Assembly (NCBI GenBank): GCA_029261035.1
Contig: JAJDCD010000025.1
Span: 258,926 to 322,925, forward strand
Length of the DNA: 64,000 nucleotides
Reading direction: 5' to 3'
DNA from: Candidatus Omnitrophota bacterium
Lineage (GTDB): Bacteria; Omnitrophota; Omnitrophia; Omnitrophales; JACROU01
A program made the translations under genes and the position numbers. The notes beneath the pieces were generated by a model, which saw only the letters and a list, made by a program, of their open reading frames with translations, ran no database searches and had not been told where the DNA came from. Every line of letters begins with the position of its first letter. The stretch's first letter is position 1. Shown here in pieces: positions 1 through 9,860 of the stretch.

Positions 1-1002
1 GAGGATATCTGCATATTTCAAACTCTCTTTGTCTTCATGAGTCGAGTTCCATCGAATCTCAATAGTTTCTAAAATAGGGGCCTTGTTCTTAAGTAATTTT
101 ACAACAAGAACCCTAGGAAGAGAACTAATAATAAATTTCGTTAAGATGTTGATATTAAACAAGATAAATAGATTAGATTTAATAATTTTAGCTAAATAGG
201 TTCGGCACTGCCCCAAATCATTTACCATATAATAAGCCTCAACCAAGTTCAGATTTAGATTCTCCACTGATTTTTTCACAAAAGGTAATCCAGGGTTTTG
301 TTCTAACAAATCTAAATGCTTCAAACAAGTATTTACACGCCCTTCCGTAAACTCCTTTAAGCTCCTTCTGCTATCGTGAAATCTAAATTGAGTCAAAATC
401 TCTGGAACAATTTTAAATTCATACTTCAAAGCCACTCTTAAATAAAAGTCCCAATCTTCCATCGCCTCCACTCTAGGATCAAAGAGTCCAAACTCATCAA
501 AACAGGCTTTTCTTACAACAATGGTGGAGGGCCATAAAATACATTGGCGAGCCATCGCGGAGTAGTGATACCCTCTTTTCAACGCAGAATAATGGAAGTT
601 GAGACGTTCTCCAGTCTCCTTATCTAAGGTGCTCCCCTGGTTATCAATAATCTCACTGAATGAATGGACTATCCCTATCCTACTATCCGATTCTATGAGT
701 GCCATTTGTTTTTCTAATTTCTCAGGATACCAAAGGTCATCGGAATCCAAAAAGGCCACGTACTCTCCATCAACTTGCCTCAAAGCAATATTTCTTGCCT
801 CAGAACTGCCTACATGACTTACTTTAATATATTGAATCTTGTCTCCATAAGCAGCCAAAACGTGTTCTGTATCATCTGTGGAACCATCATCCACGACAAC
901 AATTTCAAAATCTTTATATGTCTGACGAAGAATACTATCGATAGAATCGCAGATAATATGCGCTCGATTAAAAGTAGGAATAATGACACTTACTTTAGCC
1001 AT
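1..1002 (-). CDS. Family 2 glycosyltransferase, partial (C-terminus outside window)
   Basis: The frame is open from the ATG at 1000-1002 to the window edge (334 codons, no stop). The N-terminus reads as a GT-A family 2 nucleotide-sugar transferase: a VSVIIPTFNRA strand, VVVDDGSTDDT, then AFLDSDDLW, which holds the metal-binding DxD-type aspartates. It would transfer a sugar to a growing exopolysaccharide or lipid-linked unit at the cytoplasmic membrane. The start overlaps the stop of the upstream FkbM gene (ATGGCTAA), so the two are translationally coupled in the polysaccharide operon. Donor and acceptor cannot be told from sequence. Confidence 0.88.
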   Translation of the reverse strand, partial: MAKVSVIIPTFNRAHIICDSIDSILRQTYKDFEIVVVDDGSTDDTEHVLAAYGDKIQYIKVSHVGSSEARNIALRQVDGEYVAFLDSDDLWYPEKLEKQMALIESDSRIGIVHSFSEIIDNQGSTLDKETGERLNFHYSALKRGYHYSAMARQCILWPSTIVVRKACFDEFGLFDPRVEAMEDWDFYLRVALKYEFKIVPEILTQFRFHDSRRSLKEFTEGRVNTCLKHLDLLEQNPGLPFVKKSVENLNLNLVEAYYMVNDLGQCRTYLAKIIKSNLFILFNINILTKFIISSLPRVLVVKLLKNKAPILETIEIRWNSTHEDKESLKYADIL

Positions 1003-1858
1003 GATACTCCTCTTCATGAATTGCGTAATAATCTCCATTAAAAAGTTCTAAATCTGTTTTTTTCCCTGAATCATCTAAAAAGACATACCCTTTCTTTCTT
1101 AAAAAGTTAACTGCATTTTCAACATACCCTTCCTCTTGCCACACATTAACGACTTGGCGCAACTCTATTTGGATCATGGGTAAATAGGTATCAATGGATT
1201 TCTCAGCACCCAACAGCACATCATACTCGTACCCATCGGTATCTATTTTCATAAAATCCAGTCCATTCAACTTCTTCTTTTCCATAAATTCGTCAAAAGC
1301 AATAATCTCTGTTTTTTCAAACTTCCAAGCATAGGGATCTTCAAAAGAATACTTCCCTGTATTCACAGATGCTGTTTGAGGCTCTTCATGGTCATAAAGC
1401 AACGCCATTTCATCCTGTTTGCTGGCACGGCCTAATCCCATAGGAAGAATAGAAACATTCTCTATATGATTTAAAGCAATATTTTCCTTAATCTGATCCC
1501 TAAAGCTTTCAATGGGCTCGAAAGAATACACAGCGTCAAATAACTCACTAAGGATGAGTGAATAATGGCCAATATTAGCCCCAACATCAATGGCTATTCT
1601 ACGGGGCTTTCTTTTTGAAAGAAGATTTCGCATCGTCTTAATCAACTTCTTCTCATAACATCCAAAAACAAGGACGTTCCATCCAATATGATTACTGGAC
1701 TTCACATTAATTCTTTTAGAGGTCCCTAAAATCTTAGCTGGTTTTTCAATAATAGGTTGGCTTTCTTCACTAAAAAAAAGCCGAATCAACCTGTCTTTTC
1801 CTTTAAAATAAAAAGGGATTGCAGCAATCCATCTCGCAAACATAAGCTTTATATTCAT
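995..1858 (-). CDS. FkbM-family SAM-dependent methyltransferase
   Basis: 287 aa. The SAM-binding motif I is IAIDVGANIGHYS (about residue 90), followed by YSFEPI, and the family-typical MKIDTDGYEYDVLLGAEK lies around residue 205. FkbM-type enzymes O-methylate small molecules or sugars, and in surface-polysaccharide loci they are usually assigned to glycan methylation. The gene overlaps its upstream neighbour by 4 nt (ATGA at 1855-1858) and its downstream glycosyltransferase by 8 nt, so it belongs to the same polysaccharide transcript. The substrate is inferred from context only. Confidence 0.88.
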   Translation of the reverse strand: MNIKLMFARWIAAIPFYFKGKDRLIRLFFSEESQPIIEKPAKILGTSKRINVKSSNHIGWNVLVFGCYEKKLIKTMRNLLSKRKPRRIAIDVGANIGHYSLILSELFDAVYSFEPIESFRDQIKENIALNHIENVSILPMGLGRASKQDEMALLYDHEEPQTASVNTGKYSFEDPYAWKFEKTEIIAFDEFMEKKKLNGLDFMKIDTDGYEYDVLLGAEKSIDTYLPMIQIELRQVVNVWQEEGYVENAVNFLRKKGYVFLDDSGKKTDLELFNGDYYAIHEEEYHG

Positions 1859-2976
1859 ACCAATACCTTCTCTCTAGGTTCAACTAAATTCTTATACATA
1901 TTCAAATAGTCTTTCTTTAAATTATTCCAATCAAAACGTTGAAAGGCTCTATCATAATCTTGCTCCACATCGAGGCTTTCAAGAGGCATGGCTAAAACAC
2001 CTTTAATCTTATCCGCTAAAGCCCCTTTAAGCGACAAATCTACCAAACTCTTCTTATCCCCCAATATCCACTCTGAATGGGGTGAACGATGCAAAACGAC
2101 AGGAATTCTCGCTGCCATAGCCTCTAATATCACCAATCCAAAGCCTTCTTCTAAGGAACATAGAGTAAATAAGTCGGCACAGGAATAAACTAAATGGGCT
2201 TCATTAAAAGGTAAATGCATAAACTTATAATTCTTTCCCAACTTGCTCTCAGCCAAAGCCACAAGAGACTCATCTTCAAGATGGCCTAAAACAACTAAAT
2301 AATAATCGTCTCCTAACCGACTCACTTCTTCTATTAAATAATCTACCCTTTTATGAATTTTATTAATTGCCGAAACAGATAAAATAATTTTTTTGTTTAA
2401 AGGGATCCCGTATTTCAATTTTAAGTCATCCGTATTCTTTGTAGACAAATCAAAATTATTGAAATGAATACCAAAAGGAATCATACCTAATTTATCTTGC
2501 TCAATTCCATAATTTGTCATTTTTTCAATTTGCGCAGGAGTGAGCTGATGTAAAAAATCAACACGATGCAAAGCTGGATCCAATATACCATTTCCATTCG
2601 TCAAAATAGATTTAAATTGAAAGTCAAAACCCAGCTTCGTTCTAAAATGGTATATAAAATTAACCAGCGAATAATCAGCAAAATGGACAATGTCATATTT
2701 GTTCTTTTTTAAATGAGATAATAAAGAAATAAAAAATGAAAGCGCCTCAAAGTAATATGGGTTTCTGCTCTTCGAACTCTTAATCAAAGGCAATTTAGAC
2801 AAAAAGCCATCTCTCTTAAAATGAGGAATCACAACTTCTTGATCATTTGATTCTCCTGCCCCCTTAAACAAAGTGACGTCCACATCCTTCTTTATCAAAT
2901 GAAATAAATCATAGATGAATCGTTCATACCCTCTATAAACATTTCCTAAACCTGTAGAAATTAATGCTATTTTCAT
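1855..2976 (-). CDS. GT4-type glycosyltransferase (GT-B fold)
   Basis: 373 aa. The N-terminal half begins with a short GT-B strand (MKIALISTGLGNVYRGYERF). The C-terminal half has the donor-binding EEGFGLVILEAMAARIPVV (E-x7-E motif of GT4 retaining enzymes), preceded by a KIILSVSAI strand. It likely adds a hexose from a nucleotide sugar during repeat-unit assembly on the inner face of the cytoplasmic membrane. It lies between the polymerase (13 nt upstream) and the FkbM gene (4-nt overlap), in one operon. Confidence 0.9.
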   Translation of the reverse strand: MKIALISTGLGNVYRGYERFIYDLFHLIKKDVDVTLFKGAGESNDQEVVIPHFKRDGFLSKLPLIKSSKSRNPYYFEALSFFISLLSHLKKNKYDIVHFADYSLVNFIYHFRTKLGFDFQFKSILTNGNGILDPALHRVDFLHQLTPAQIEKMTNYGIEQDKLGMIPFGIHFNNFDLSTKNTDDLKLKYGIPLNKKIILSVSAINKIHKRVDYLIEEVSRLGDDYYLVVLGHLEDESLVALAESKLGKNYKFMHLPFNEAHLVYSCADLFTLCSLEEGFGLVILEAMAARIPVVLHRSPHSEWILGDKKSLVDLSLKGALADKIKGVLAMPLESLDVEQDYDRAFQRFDWNNLKKDYLNMYKNLVEPREKVLV

Positions 2977-2989
2977 TCTCTATATACCT

Positions 2990-5173
2990 TTATAAGCTCA
3001 CAGGGCTTTGATTTAAACGTTCTGAAAAATAACGCCTCACCCTATCCTTAACATGTTCATGATACTGCCCCTCAGGAGCAAGCGTTTCTAAATATTTTTG
3101 ACTCACAGATGGATTATAGTAAAGATAAACAGAAATCACATCCTCGGTATAGTTCGCATCCGATTGAATCGCTTTTTTGAAAAGATTAAACGCAATACTC
3201 TCCTGACCTAATTGCATTTCATTTTTTGCTAGCTGAAATGTGTAATAGGGATTATATGATTCTAAATTATGTGCTTTTTCCAAATAATAGTGTGCTTCTT
3301 GATGCTGTTGCCTCAGCTCATACAGCCACCCCAGGGAGTACCATGAAGGGGCTGGCATTGGAGATAGTTGAATCGCTTCAATTAAGGATTTCTCAGCTCT
3401 CTGATAGAGCTCTATTTGTTCTGGGGAATCCACACCTTCTAGCTTTCCTAAATAAATCTCGTTTAAGCCCAAGCTATAATGGATTCTAGATTGCTTTTTG
3501 TCCCATGCATTCGCTTTAAGAAATCCCTGATAACTCTTAGTTAATTGGGTGTATTGATCTTCTTTTACTACAGATGCCTCTTTTAGTAAATCTCTTGCTT
3601 TAAAATAAATATGATCAGCCAAAAACTGCTTAGATAAAATAGGTAGAAAAATTAACATTAAGAGAAGAAACAAGATCGAAGATCTTACTTTATTTGTCGG
3701 TTTTGTATCTTGAATATAGACATCCCCAAGGGACAGTATGCTCACCAATGCTCCAGCCAAAGATGAAGCTAAAAACATATTAAAGGGAAAATTTGTGGGG
3801 TAATCCACCAAACTATGCACTGTCATCGCAATAAGGGCACTAAACAATCCCAAAGATAACCAAGAATAAGTTTTTTTAGAATAAGAAAACCACCAAGAAA
3901 TAAATCGAAAGGTGAGAACTAAAACAAATAAAACTAAAATAGCAGACCCTACAATTCCTAGCTCTGCTAAGGCCTGAATATAATCATTCTCCGTATTATA
4001 AGAACGTATCTGTATATGATCTCCTATTTGAGGCATAGACTTATAAAATGGGATCATAACTCTAAAAGCACCTGCCCCCACCCCTACGATAGGAAAATCG
4101 AAAAACATTGTAAGGGCATCCTGCCAATTACGCAGTCGAGAATAAACAGAAAATTCTAAAAGAAAATCCGAATTAAAACTAAATTTCTGAAGTAATGGCG
4201 TCACATTCACTAAAGCAACAACAAAAAGAAGAGCAACACCCGTTAGGGCACCAAGAACCAACAACGATCTTTTTTTCAGAATAAGAAAGAATGAAAAAAC
4301 AAACAAAGAAACAAAAAAAGCCAAAATCCCTCCCCTGGATGCTGTAAAAAAAAGAGTATATAGCTGAACCACCAAAATACTGCTATAAAGAAATACGGAA
4401 GTACTAGAGCCTGAAAAAAAGCCTAAAAACTTCTCTTTCAGACTTCCTAACTGCATAAATTTTGATTTATCTAAAGTTAAAAAAATCAGGGAAAGAGTAA
4501 TGGGTGTAGTCATTGCTAAAATATTTGCGAAGTGATTTCTATTCACATAAGGGGTTAAGGGAATGGAGTTACTAAAGGAGTATATGCCATAAATTTTAGT
4601 CGAATCAATCTGGTAATAAAAAAGCCCTAAAAAACACATTCCAAAACTTAAAAATACAACAAACTGACAAAAGCGACGAAGACTTTGCTTACTTTGAAAA
4701 AAGTTTAATACAAAGAAAAATATCCCCGTATACATCAATAGCTTCAATAAGGCAACTCTAGAAAAATAATTATAGAATGTCAAAGGGTACAGCTTATGCT
4801 CATCCTCCTCAAACAAAGAAGTGTATTCCAAAAAAGTATTGCGTTCAGGGGAAATCATTTCTAAAAACTCGCTCGTCACAGGAAGCCACTGAAGAAAAAG
4901 ATATCCAACCCAGGTAACGAGGATCCAGAAAAATGGGTTTTTCCAAAGGCATTTTTCAATGGCCGTTTGGGAGAAAGGGCAAAAAAGCAAAAAACAAAAT
5001 AAAGCAACGGTCCATAACTCAAGGACTGTATATCCCAAAGTCATACCAGAACCAAATAAAAGCAACCCTACAATCAAGGAAGTATAATAAAAAAGTTCTA
5101 GACATCCCTTATAAGAAAACAAACCTGGAAATGAAATATTTATTTTTTTCTTCTCTAATGAAAATAAATTCAT
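2990..5173 (-). CDS. O-antigen ligase / Wzy-type polysaccharide polymerase with C-terminal TPRs
   Basis: 727 aa. Residues ~1-490 hold about a dozen hydrophobic segments, with a large periplasmic loop containing SRLRNWQDALTMFFDFPIVGVGAGAF, typical of the Wzy_C/O-antigen ligase family (R and G/H-rich loop, 'GvGxGxf'). Residues ~540-690 carry TPR-like helices (HYSLGLNEIYLG.., SWYSLGWLYELRQQHQEA..). Such proteins polymerise or ligate lipid-linked oligosaccharides on the periplasmic face, and the TPR extension is common in Omnitrophota, Planctomycetes and Deltaproteobacteria. An AGAGAG sequence precedes the ATG, and the stop of the phosphatase gene is 8 nt upstream. Confidence 0.87.
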   Translation of the reverse strand: MNLFSLEKKKINISFPGLFSYKGCLELFYYTSLIVGLLLFGSGMTLGYTVLELWTVALFCFLLFCPFSQTAIEKCLWKNPFFWILVTWVGYLFLQWLPVTSEFLEMISPERNTFLEYTSLFEEDEHKLYPLTFYNYFSRVALLKLLMYTGIFFFVLNFFQSKQSLRRFCQFVVFLSFGMCFLGLFYYQIDSTKIYGIYSFSNSIPLTPYVNRNHFANILAMTTPITLSLIFLTLDKSKFMQLGSLKEKFLGFFSGSSTSVFLYSSILVVQLYTLFFTASRGGILAFFVSLFVFSFFLILKKRSLLVLGALTGVALLFVVALVNVTPLLQKFSFNSDFLLEFSVYSRLRNWQDALTMFFDFPIVGVGAGAFRVMIPFYKSMPQIGDHIQIRSYNTENDYIQALAELGIVGSAILVLFVLVLTFRFISWWFSYSKKTYSWLSLGLFSALIAMTVHSLVDYPTNFPFNMFLASSLAGALVSILSLGDVYIQDTKPTNKVRSSILFLLLMLIFLPILSKQFLADHIYFKARDLLKEASVVKEDQYTQLTKSYQGFLKANAWDKKQSRIHYSLGLNEIYLGKLEGVDSPEQIELYQRAEKSLIEAIQLSPMPAPSWYSLGWLYELRQQHQEAHYYLEKAHNLESYNPYYTFQLAKNEMQLGQESIAFNLFKKAIQSDANYTEDVISVYLYYNPSVSQKYLETLAPEGQYHEHVKDRVRRYFSERLNQSPVSL

Positions 5174-5181
5174 TTTACTCT

Positions 5182-5901
5182 CTATAAAAGTCCTTTTATC
5201 GCTCGGTCTGGATTAGTTTCAAATATTTCTTTCGCCTTCTCTTCCCCAACAAGAGATGTGACTTTTTTATAAGCTTCTGACAATACAGGAGGTCTCGCTT
5301 TTATAGAATGAGTGTCTGAAGCAATAAAATGAATTAAATCTCTATCTAAAAGCTCTAAAGATGCCTCTTCTGCTTTTTTTCCAAAACGTCCTGTAATACT
5401 CATAGCGGTAACCTGACACATCGCTCCCTGGTCCACAAACGACTCAAACTCATCCAAATGGTTCTGTAAATAGGTGTTTCGTTCAGGGTGCACAATAATA
5501 GGAATAAATCGTTTAAGCGTTAATTGAAATATAAGGTTTTTTACATTGGGAGGGATTGTAGTATGAGGAAACTCCAACAAAAAATAATGCCCATTAGAAT
5601 TCAGTGTTAATGAAATATCCTTTTCCAAAAGTTCTGGTATATCAGGTCTACTATGCACTTCTGCTCCAGCAACAACAGAAAGTCCAATTGCACGTTCTTT
5701 AAGCTTTTCATTTAGAAACTTGATTTCTGCTGTAATATCCTGTCCCTCATGGCCATAAACACCATTAAAAGCATGTGGAGTAGCCACAATCGTACGAACT
5801 CCATCTTTCCATGCTAGATCGCACATCTCAAAGCATTCTTCCCAAGAAGTAGCCCCATCATCGATTTCAGGAATAATATGCGAATGAATGTCTATAACCA
5901 T
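5182..5901 (-). CDS. CpsB/YwqE-type PHP-fold tyrosine-protein phosphatase
   Basis: 239 aa, the usual family length. All PHP metal-ligand motifs are present: DIHSHIIPEIDDGA at the N-terminus, ATPHAFNG (~residue 41), VHPERN (~145) and ASDTHS (~195). In Firmicutes the Mn-dependent enzyme dephosphorylates the tyrosine-rich tail of the co-transcribed CpsD/Wzc kinase. Here it directly follows a Wzc-like gene whose tail is tyrosine-rich, so the pairing makes functional sense. AAGGA lies 7 nt before the ATG. Confidence 0.93.
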   Translation of the reverse strand: MVIDIHSHIIPEIDDGATSWEECFEMCDLAWKDGVRTIVATPHAFNGVYGHEGQDITAEIKFLNEKLKERAIGLSVVAGAEVHSRPDIPELLEKDISLTLNSNGHYFLLEFPHTTIPPNVKNLIFQLTLKRFIPIIVHPERNTYLQNHLDEFESFVDQGAMCQVTAMSITGRFGKKAEEASLELLDRDLIHFIASDTHSIKARPPVLSEAYKKVTSLVGEEKAKEIFETNPDRAIKGLL

Positions 5902-5962
5902 AACAAATCCTTAAGGAGTAAAAATAGGTTTCAAGAAATAACAAACTGATATGAGAGAATTT

Positions 5963-7855
5963 CTATTTCGAGGCAACGACTTTTGATTCATCTTTTTGAG
6001 ATGAATCTGATGAATGCTCCGCCGCGTATCCACCATACTGATATGAATAAGTAGAATACTTATATTTCTCTTGTTCGAAGTTCATATCATTTAAAACAAC
6101 CCCTAAAATATGGGCTTTAACATCTAAGAATTTTTCCTTACCTTTTAACAAATGATCTTTTTGAGTCTTGTTATAACGTGTTATCAAAATAGTTCCATCT
6201 AAATACGTCGATAACACAACAGGATCTGTTACTGCCAAAAACGGAGGTGAGTCAAAGATAACATAATCGTACTCTGCTTTTAATTTGTCTATCAGCTCTA
6301 TCATCCTCTTAGATCCGATTAATTCTGCAGGCATAGGAGGTATCGGGCCACAAAACATAACGGAAAGATTATCTATAGAAGGCTTGTACACAAACTCAGA
6401 GATATCTTGATCAGGGTCTGCCGTCAAAGCATTACTTAAACCTTGAATATTAGCTTGCTTAAATACTTTATGGAGGCGAGGCCTTCTCATATCCGCATCT
6501 ATAATAATTACTTTAGCTCCACTTTGAGCAATCGTCACAGCCAAATTACTCGCAACCAACGTTTTACCTTCTTGTGGGTTTAAACTTGTTACTCCCAACG
6601 CCCTCAAAGGTTTATCTGGAGAAGAAAAAAGCAATGCCGTTCTAATCGCACGAAACGACTCCGAAACACTCGACAGTTTATTTTCATTAACAATAAGCTC
6701 TGTCCCCTTGCCCATTTTTGAATGTGCGATCACACCTAAAACCGGGATTCCAGAAATCTTCTCGATATCTTCTGTGGACTTAATCGTATTATCTAAATTT
6801 TCAAAAAATAAGGCTAATCCACCTCCACCAAAAAGCCCTACAAAAATACTTAGAAAAATATTCAGAAAAATCCTTGGCGATACAGGGGTTGTAGGGACTT
6901 CGGCTACATCAACAACAATCACATTAGCATCTTCCATACCCTCTGAAGCTACAGTCTCGTTCAAGCGAGAAAGCATTGTTTCATAAATCTTACGATTGCT
7001 TTCCACTTCCCTTTTAAACTGATTAAATTGTATAGCAATTCTCCCCATTTCAATATTATTCCCGAGCTGTGAATTCAATTCATCCTCTAATCCAGAAATT
7101 TGAGAGGCAACCCGGATTACTTTTGGATGCTTTGGAAGATATTTTTTGTTCAGTGCTGAAAATTCTGTTTTCAACTTTGCCAATTCTAGCTGTAATTCAT
7201 TCACAAAACTCTCTGAGGTTTCCAACGATGCAAAGTCGACTCCCTGGTTTGCTTCTTTAAATTCTTGCAATTGACTTTCGGATTTAGAAAGTTTTTTCTG
7301 CGTTTCTTTTATCTTTAATTCAAGCCACCCTGTTGCCTGGCGAGTCATAGATAGTTTGTTCTCCAAGTTTTGTTCTACATAAAATCGAACAAGAGCATTT
7401 GCAATATCAGTGGCTTGTTGAGGGCTCTGAGAAAAGGCTTTTACGTCAACTAACCTAGATTGCTTTACCGGCTCTACATCTATCTGGTTAAGAAAAGCAG
7501 CTGTTGGGTCTTTAGCTCCCGATAACTGATTAGATAAATTAAGATGATTAATCACCTTTTTAGCAATCGTCCTGCTTTTTAAAATTTTATGTTGTGTTTT
7601 GTAATAATCAGAGCCTGCTGTATCAACGGAGAACACATCTTGAAAGGAAAGAATATTCTTACTTCCTTTCTCTATCAAAACTTTTGTGCTTGCCTGATAA
7701 ATTTTAGGCTGAGTTAATGAGTAAAAAAAGGTGGACGTTACCACAACAAGAAAAAAAGTGATTAATATTCTTTTCCGTTTAACTAGTATATGCCAATAGT
7801 CCCCAAGTGAAAGTTGTGGCTGTAAGCTAGATAATGTATTTTGAGATTCAATCAT
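5963..7855 (-). CDS. Wzc-like polysaccharide co-polymerase / BY-type tyrosine autokinase
   Basis: About 630 aa from the ATG at 7853-7855. An in-frame ATG 69 nt upstream would extend it into the preceding gene and gives an unnatural Cys/Arg-rich leader. Domains in order: Wzz chain-length domain with a first TM segment (ILITFFLVVVTSTFFY), a long periplasmic coiled coil, a second TM (FLNIFLSIFVGLFGGGGLALFF), then the cytoplasmic BY-kinase with Walker A (NPQEGKTLVAS), Walker A' (VIIIDADMRRPRLH) and Walker B (YVIFDSPPFLAVTDP). The tail has a tyrosine cluster (KYKYSTYSYQYGGY). It controls exopolysaccharide chain length and export together with the Wza-like and CpsB-like neighbours. Confidence 0.94.
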   Translation of the reverse strand: MIESQNTLSSLQPQLSLGDYWHILVKRKRILITFFLVVVTSTFFYSLTQPKIYQASTKVLIEKGSKNILSFQDVFSVDTAGSDYYKTQHKILKSRTIAKKVINHLNLSNQLSGAKDPTAAFLNQIDVEPVKQSRLVDVKAFSQSPQQATDIANALVRFYVEQNLENKLSMTRQATGWLELKIKETQKKLSKSESQLQEFKEANQGVDFASLETSESFVNELQLELAKLKTEFSALNKKYLPKHPKVIRVASQISGLEDELNSQLGNNIEMGRIAIQFNQFKREVESNRKIYETMLSRLNETVASEGMEDANVIVVDVAEVPTTPVSPRIFLNIFLSIFVGLFGGGGLALFFENLDNTIKSTEDIEKISGIPVLGVIAHSKMGKGTELIVNENKLSSVSESFRAIRTALLFSSPDKPLRALGVTSLNPQEGKTLVASNLAVTIAQSGAKVIIIDADMRRPRLHKVFKQANIQGLSNALTADPDQDISEFVYKPSIDNLSVMFCGPIPPMPAELIGSKRMIELIDKLKAEYDYVIFDSPPFLAVTDPVVLSTYLDGTILITRYNKTQKDHLLKGKEKFLDVKAHILGVVLNDMNFEQEKYKYSTYSYQYGGYAAEHSSDSSQKDESKVVASK

Positions 7856-7862
7856 AATCGTT

Positions 7863-8450
7863 TTAGAAAAAGCTCTCCGGAACAACCACCGTATCCCCTG
7901 GTTGCAACAGCTTATCTTCTCCATTTCCCTTTGTGATACTACTAATATTAACTTTAATCATTTTCTTTTTCTCATCATCACCAGATCGGATAATTCTAAC
8001 TTTTCTTTTATTGGCAATATCAGAAAAGCCACCCGCTGTCGTAATCGCTTGCACCACAGTCATTCCACCATTAAAAGGCACAGGGCCTGGTTTTTTTACT
8101 TGCCCATACACAAATACATTGCTGAATTCTTTAACAAAAACTTTTACTTGAGGATTCCGTATGTAATCCTTAGCCAGAGACGTCCTAACGTAATCCTCTA
8201 AACCATTAATCGTCATCCCTGTCACTTTTATTCTTCCTAACAACGGATAAGATATAAAACCATTCGTTGTAACCCTAACTTCCTGAGTTAAATCCAATTC
8301 ATCATAAACGGATATTTCAAGAACGTCATTAACGCCAATTTGATAGGTGTTCGATAAAATTTGAGAAGAATTTTCTTGAGAGAAAGAGATAGGCAAAAAA
8401 AGAAGAGAAGACAGGGTGAATATAGAAACAAGCTTCATCGCAAAAAACAT
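7863..8450 (-). CDS. Wza-type polysaccharide export protein (PES + SLBB domains)
   Basis: About 195 aa from the ATG at 8448-8450 (AAGG 7 nt upstream). An ATG at 8508-8510 is also possible and adds 20 aa before the signal peptide. The signal peptide (MKLVSIFTLSSLLFLPISFSQ) is followed by the Poly_export domain (YQIGVNDVLEISVYDELDLTQEVRV) and one SLBB domain (VFVYGQVKKPGPVPF). At about half the length of E. coli Wza it lacks the extra SLBB repeats and the long C-terminal outer-membrane helix, so it probably works with the adjacent beta-barrel gene. The stop is 7 nt before the Wzc start. Confidence 0.9.
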   Translation of the reverse strand: MFFAMKLVSIFTLSSLLFLPISFSQENSSQILSNTYQIGVNDVLEISVYDELDLTQEVRVTTNGFISYPLLGRIKVTGMTINGLEDYVRTSLAKDYIRNPQVKVFVKEFSNVFVYGQVKKPGPVPFNGGMTVVQAITTAGGFSDIANKRKVRIIRSGDDEKKKMIKVNISSITKGNGEDKLLQPGDTVVVPESFF

Positions 8451-8564
8451 TAGGGAACCTTGATTTCTATATTTAAGCATTCTCGCTTTGGGCTTTACAG
8501 CCTCTACCATTAGTCTTCTCTTCTTTCTTTATATAAATTTTGTATTGCAACTAACAGATAAAAC

Positions 8565-9821
8565 TTAAGCCGTTAGCGTAAATCCAACTGTGACAATGCT
8601 GTTATTATAATCGAATACCGCTGCATTAGAACTACGTCTATTGTACTGATATCGCACATCCGCACTAACCCAATCAGTAAATTCGTAAACTAACTTTGTA
8701 TCCACTGTGATTAAATCGTCATCTCTATCACCAATAAATCCGGCAGCACCAAAACGGTTGACTGTTTCATAGTCTTGATTGATATAGTAAAAAGAAGCAG
8801 AAGCGCTTAGCTTTTGAGTAATACCTTGATTTACCGTCAAGAAAAGCAAATCTTGTTTGTAAATTGTGGTATTAGAAAAAGTAGATTGTTCTTGGCTTCT
8901 CAAATAACCTGCATCAATTGAGGTACGAGCAAACGGTGTATAAATAACACCTATTTGAGAAATAAAGTTATTACCATCTTTACTATTCTGCACTTCTAAG
9001 TTTTCATAACCAAACTTCGCATATACAGAGGTTTTTGGAAATAAATCCCCTGTAACACCTGCCAAGATTTTATTACTAAAAGCATCTCGGGTATCATTGC
9101 GATAACTAAAATCTGTAATACTATACTCAACAAATGTCTGAACCTTTTCGGTTAAATCAAAAAAGATACTTTCAGTGAACTTGTGCGTATGTAAGTCCAA
9201 ACGATTTTGAGAGGAGTTATCAAAACTACGATAGAAACTTTCGTATCCAGACTCTACGGTAAATCGATTAAATGTATAACCCGCTTGTACAAAAGCCGTA
9301 TTTTCAAAACGAGGACTTCTTTTGGTGAATGTGGTTCCAGAACGACTGGAAGTATGCGTAATATCGTCGCCTAGATTAATATACAGTTTATTAAAACTTA
9401 AATTGATTTCTGATTTAAAATATTGATTCTCATCGTTTTCTCTAGGAAGCTTCATAAACTGTTCAAACTCAGCTTCATAATCCACAGTAATGAGATGCTG
9501 TTGAATTGGAACGATAATTTCAATTCCAGGAATCTCTCTAAAAATAGAGTCTCCTTTACCATCCCCTTGTTCCAAGAGAACGTTGTCATCCAAAGAATAT
9601 TCCCCTCTAAAACGCGGGTTTATCTGGATACCTCCTACTTCAAATCCCTCTCCTAGTTGATCATCAATCCAACTAGAAAGTCCTTTTCCAGTTTTCCCAG
9701 CTTTTCCTTCTAATCCTTGATCTGCTGTTGCTGCCAATAGTAATTGAGTAGGAATAAATCCAAAAATAAGAAGTAAAGCTAATGTTTTTTTACTGCGTTG
9801 AACAATTTGTTTAATCTTCAT
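8565..9821 (-). CDS. Outer-membrane beta-barrel protein, BBP2-type putative porin of EPS loci
   Basis: 418 aa. The signal peptide (TLALLLIFGFIPTQLLLAA) is followed by many alternating amphipathic strands and an end typical of outer-membrane barrels (VTVGFTLTA). The N-terminal part includes INPRFRGEYSLDDNVLLEQG, as in 'outer membrane beta-barrel' (BBP2_2) proteins found next to Wza/Wzc genes in diderms. It probably forms the outer-membrane exit for the polysaccharide, complementing the short Wza-like protein. SD GAGGT lies 5 nt before the ATG. Family assignment is by pattern and context. Confidence 0.75.
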   Translation of the reverse strand: MKIKQIVQRSKKTLALLLIFGFIPTQLLLAATADQGLEGKAGKTGKGLSSWIDDQLGEGFEVGGIQINPRFRGEYSLDDNVLLEQGDGKGDSIFREIPGIEIIVPIQQHLITVDYEAEFEQFMKLPRENDENQYFKSEINLSFNKLYINLGDDITHTSSRSGTTFTKRSPRFENTAFVQAGYTFNRFTVESGYESFYRSFDNSSQNRLDLHTHKFTESIFFDLTEKVQTFVEYSITDFSYRNDTRDAFSNKILAGVTGDLFPKTSVYAKFGYENLEVQNSKDGNNFISQIGVIYTPFARTSIDAGYLRSQEQSTFSNTTIYKQDLLFLTVNQGITQKLSASASFYYINQDYETVNRFGAAGFIGDRDDDLITVDTKLVYEFTDWVSADVRYQYNRRSSNAAVFDYNNSIVTVGFTLTA

Positions 9822-9860
9822 AGATACCTCGTCTATTTGGTTGATGAAAAATTACTAAAA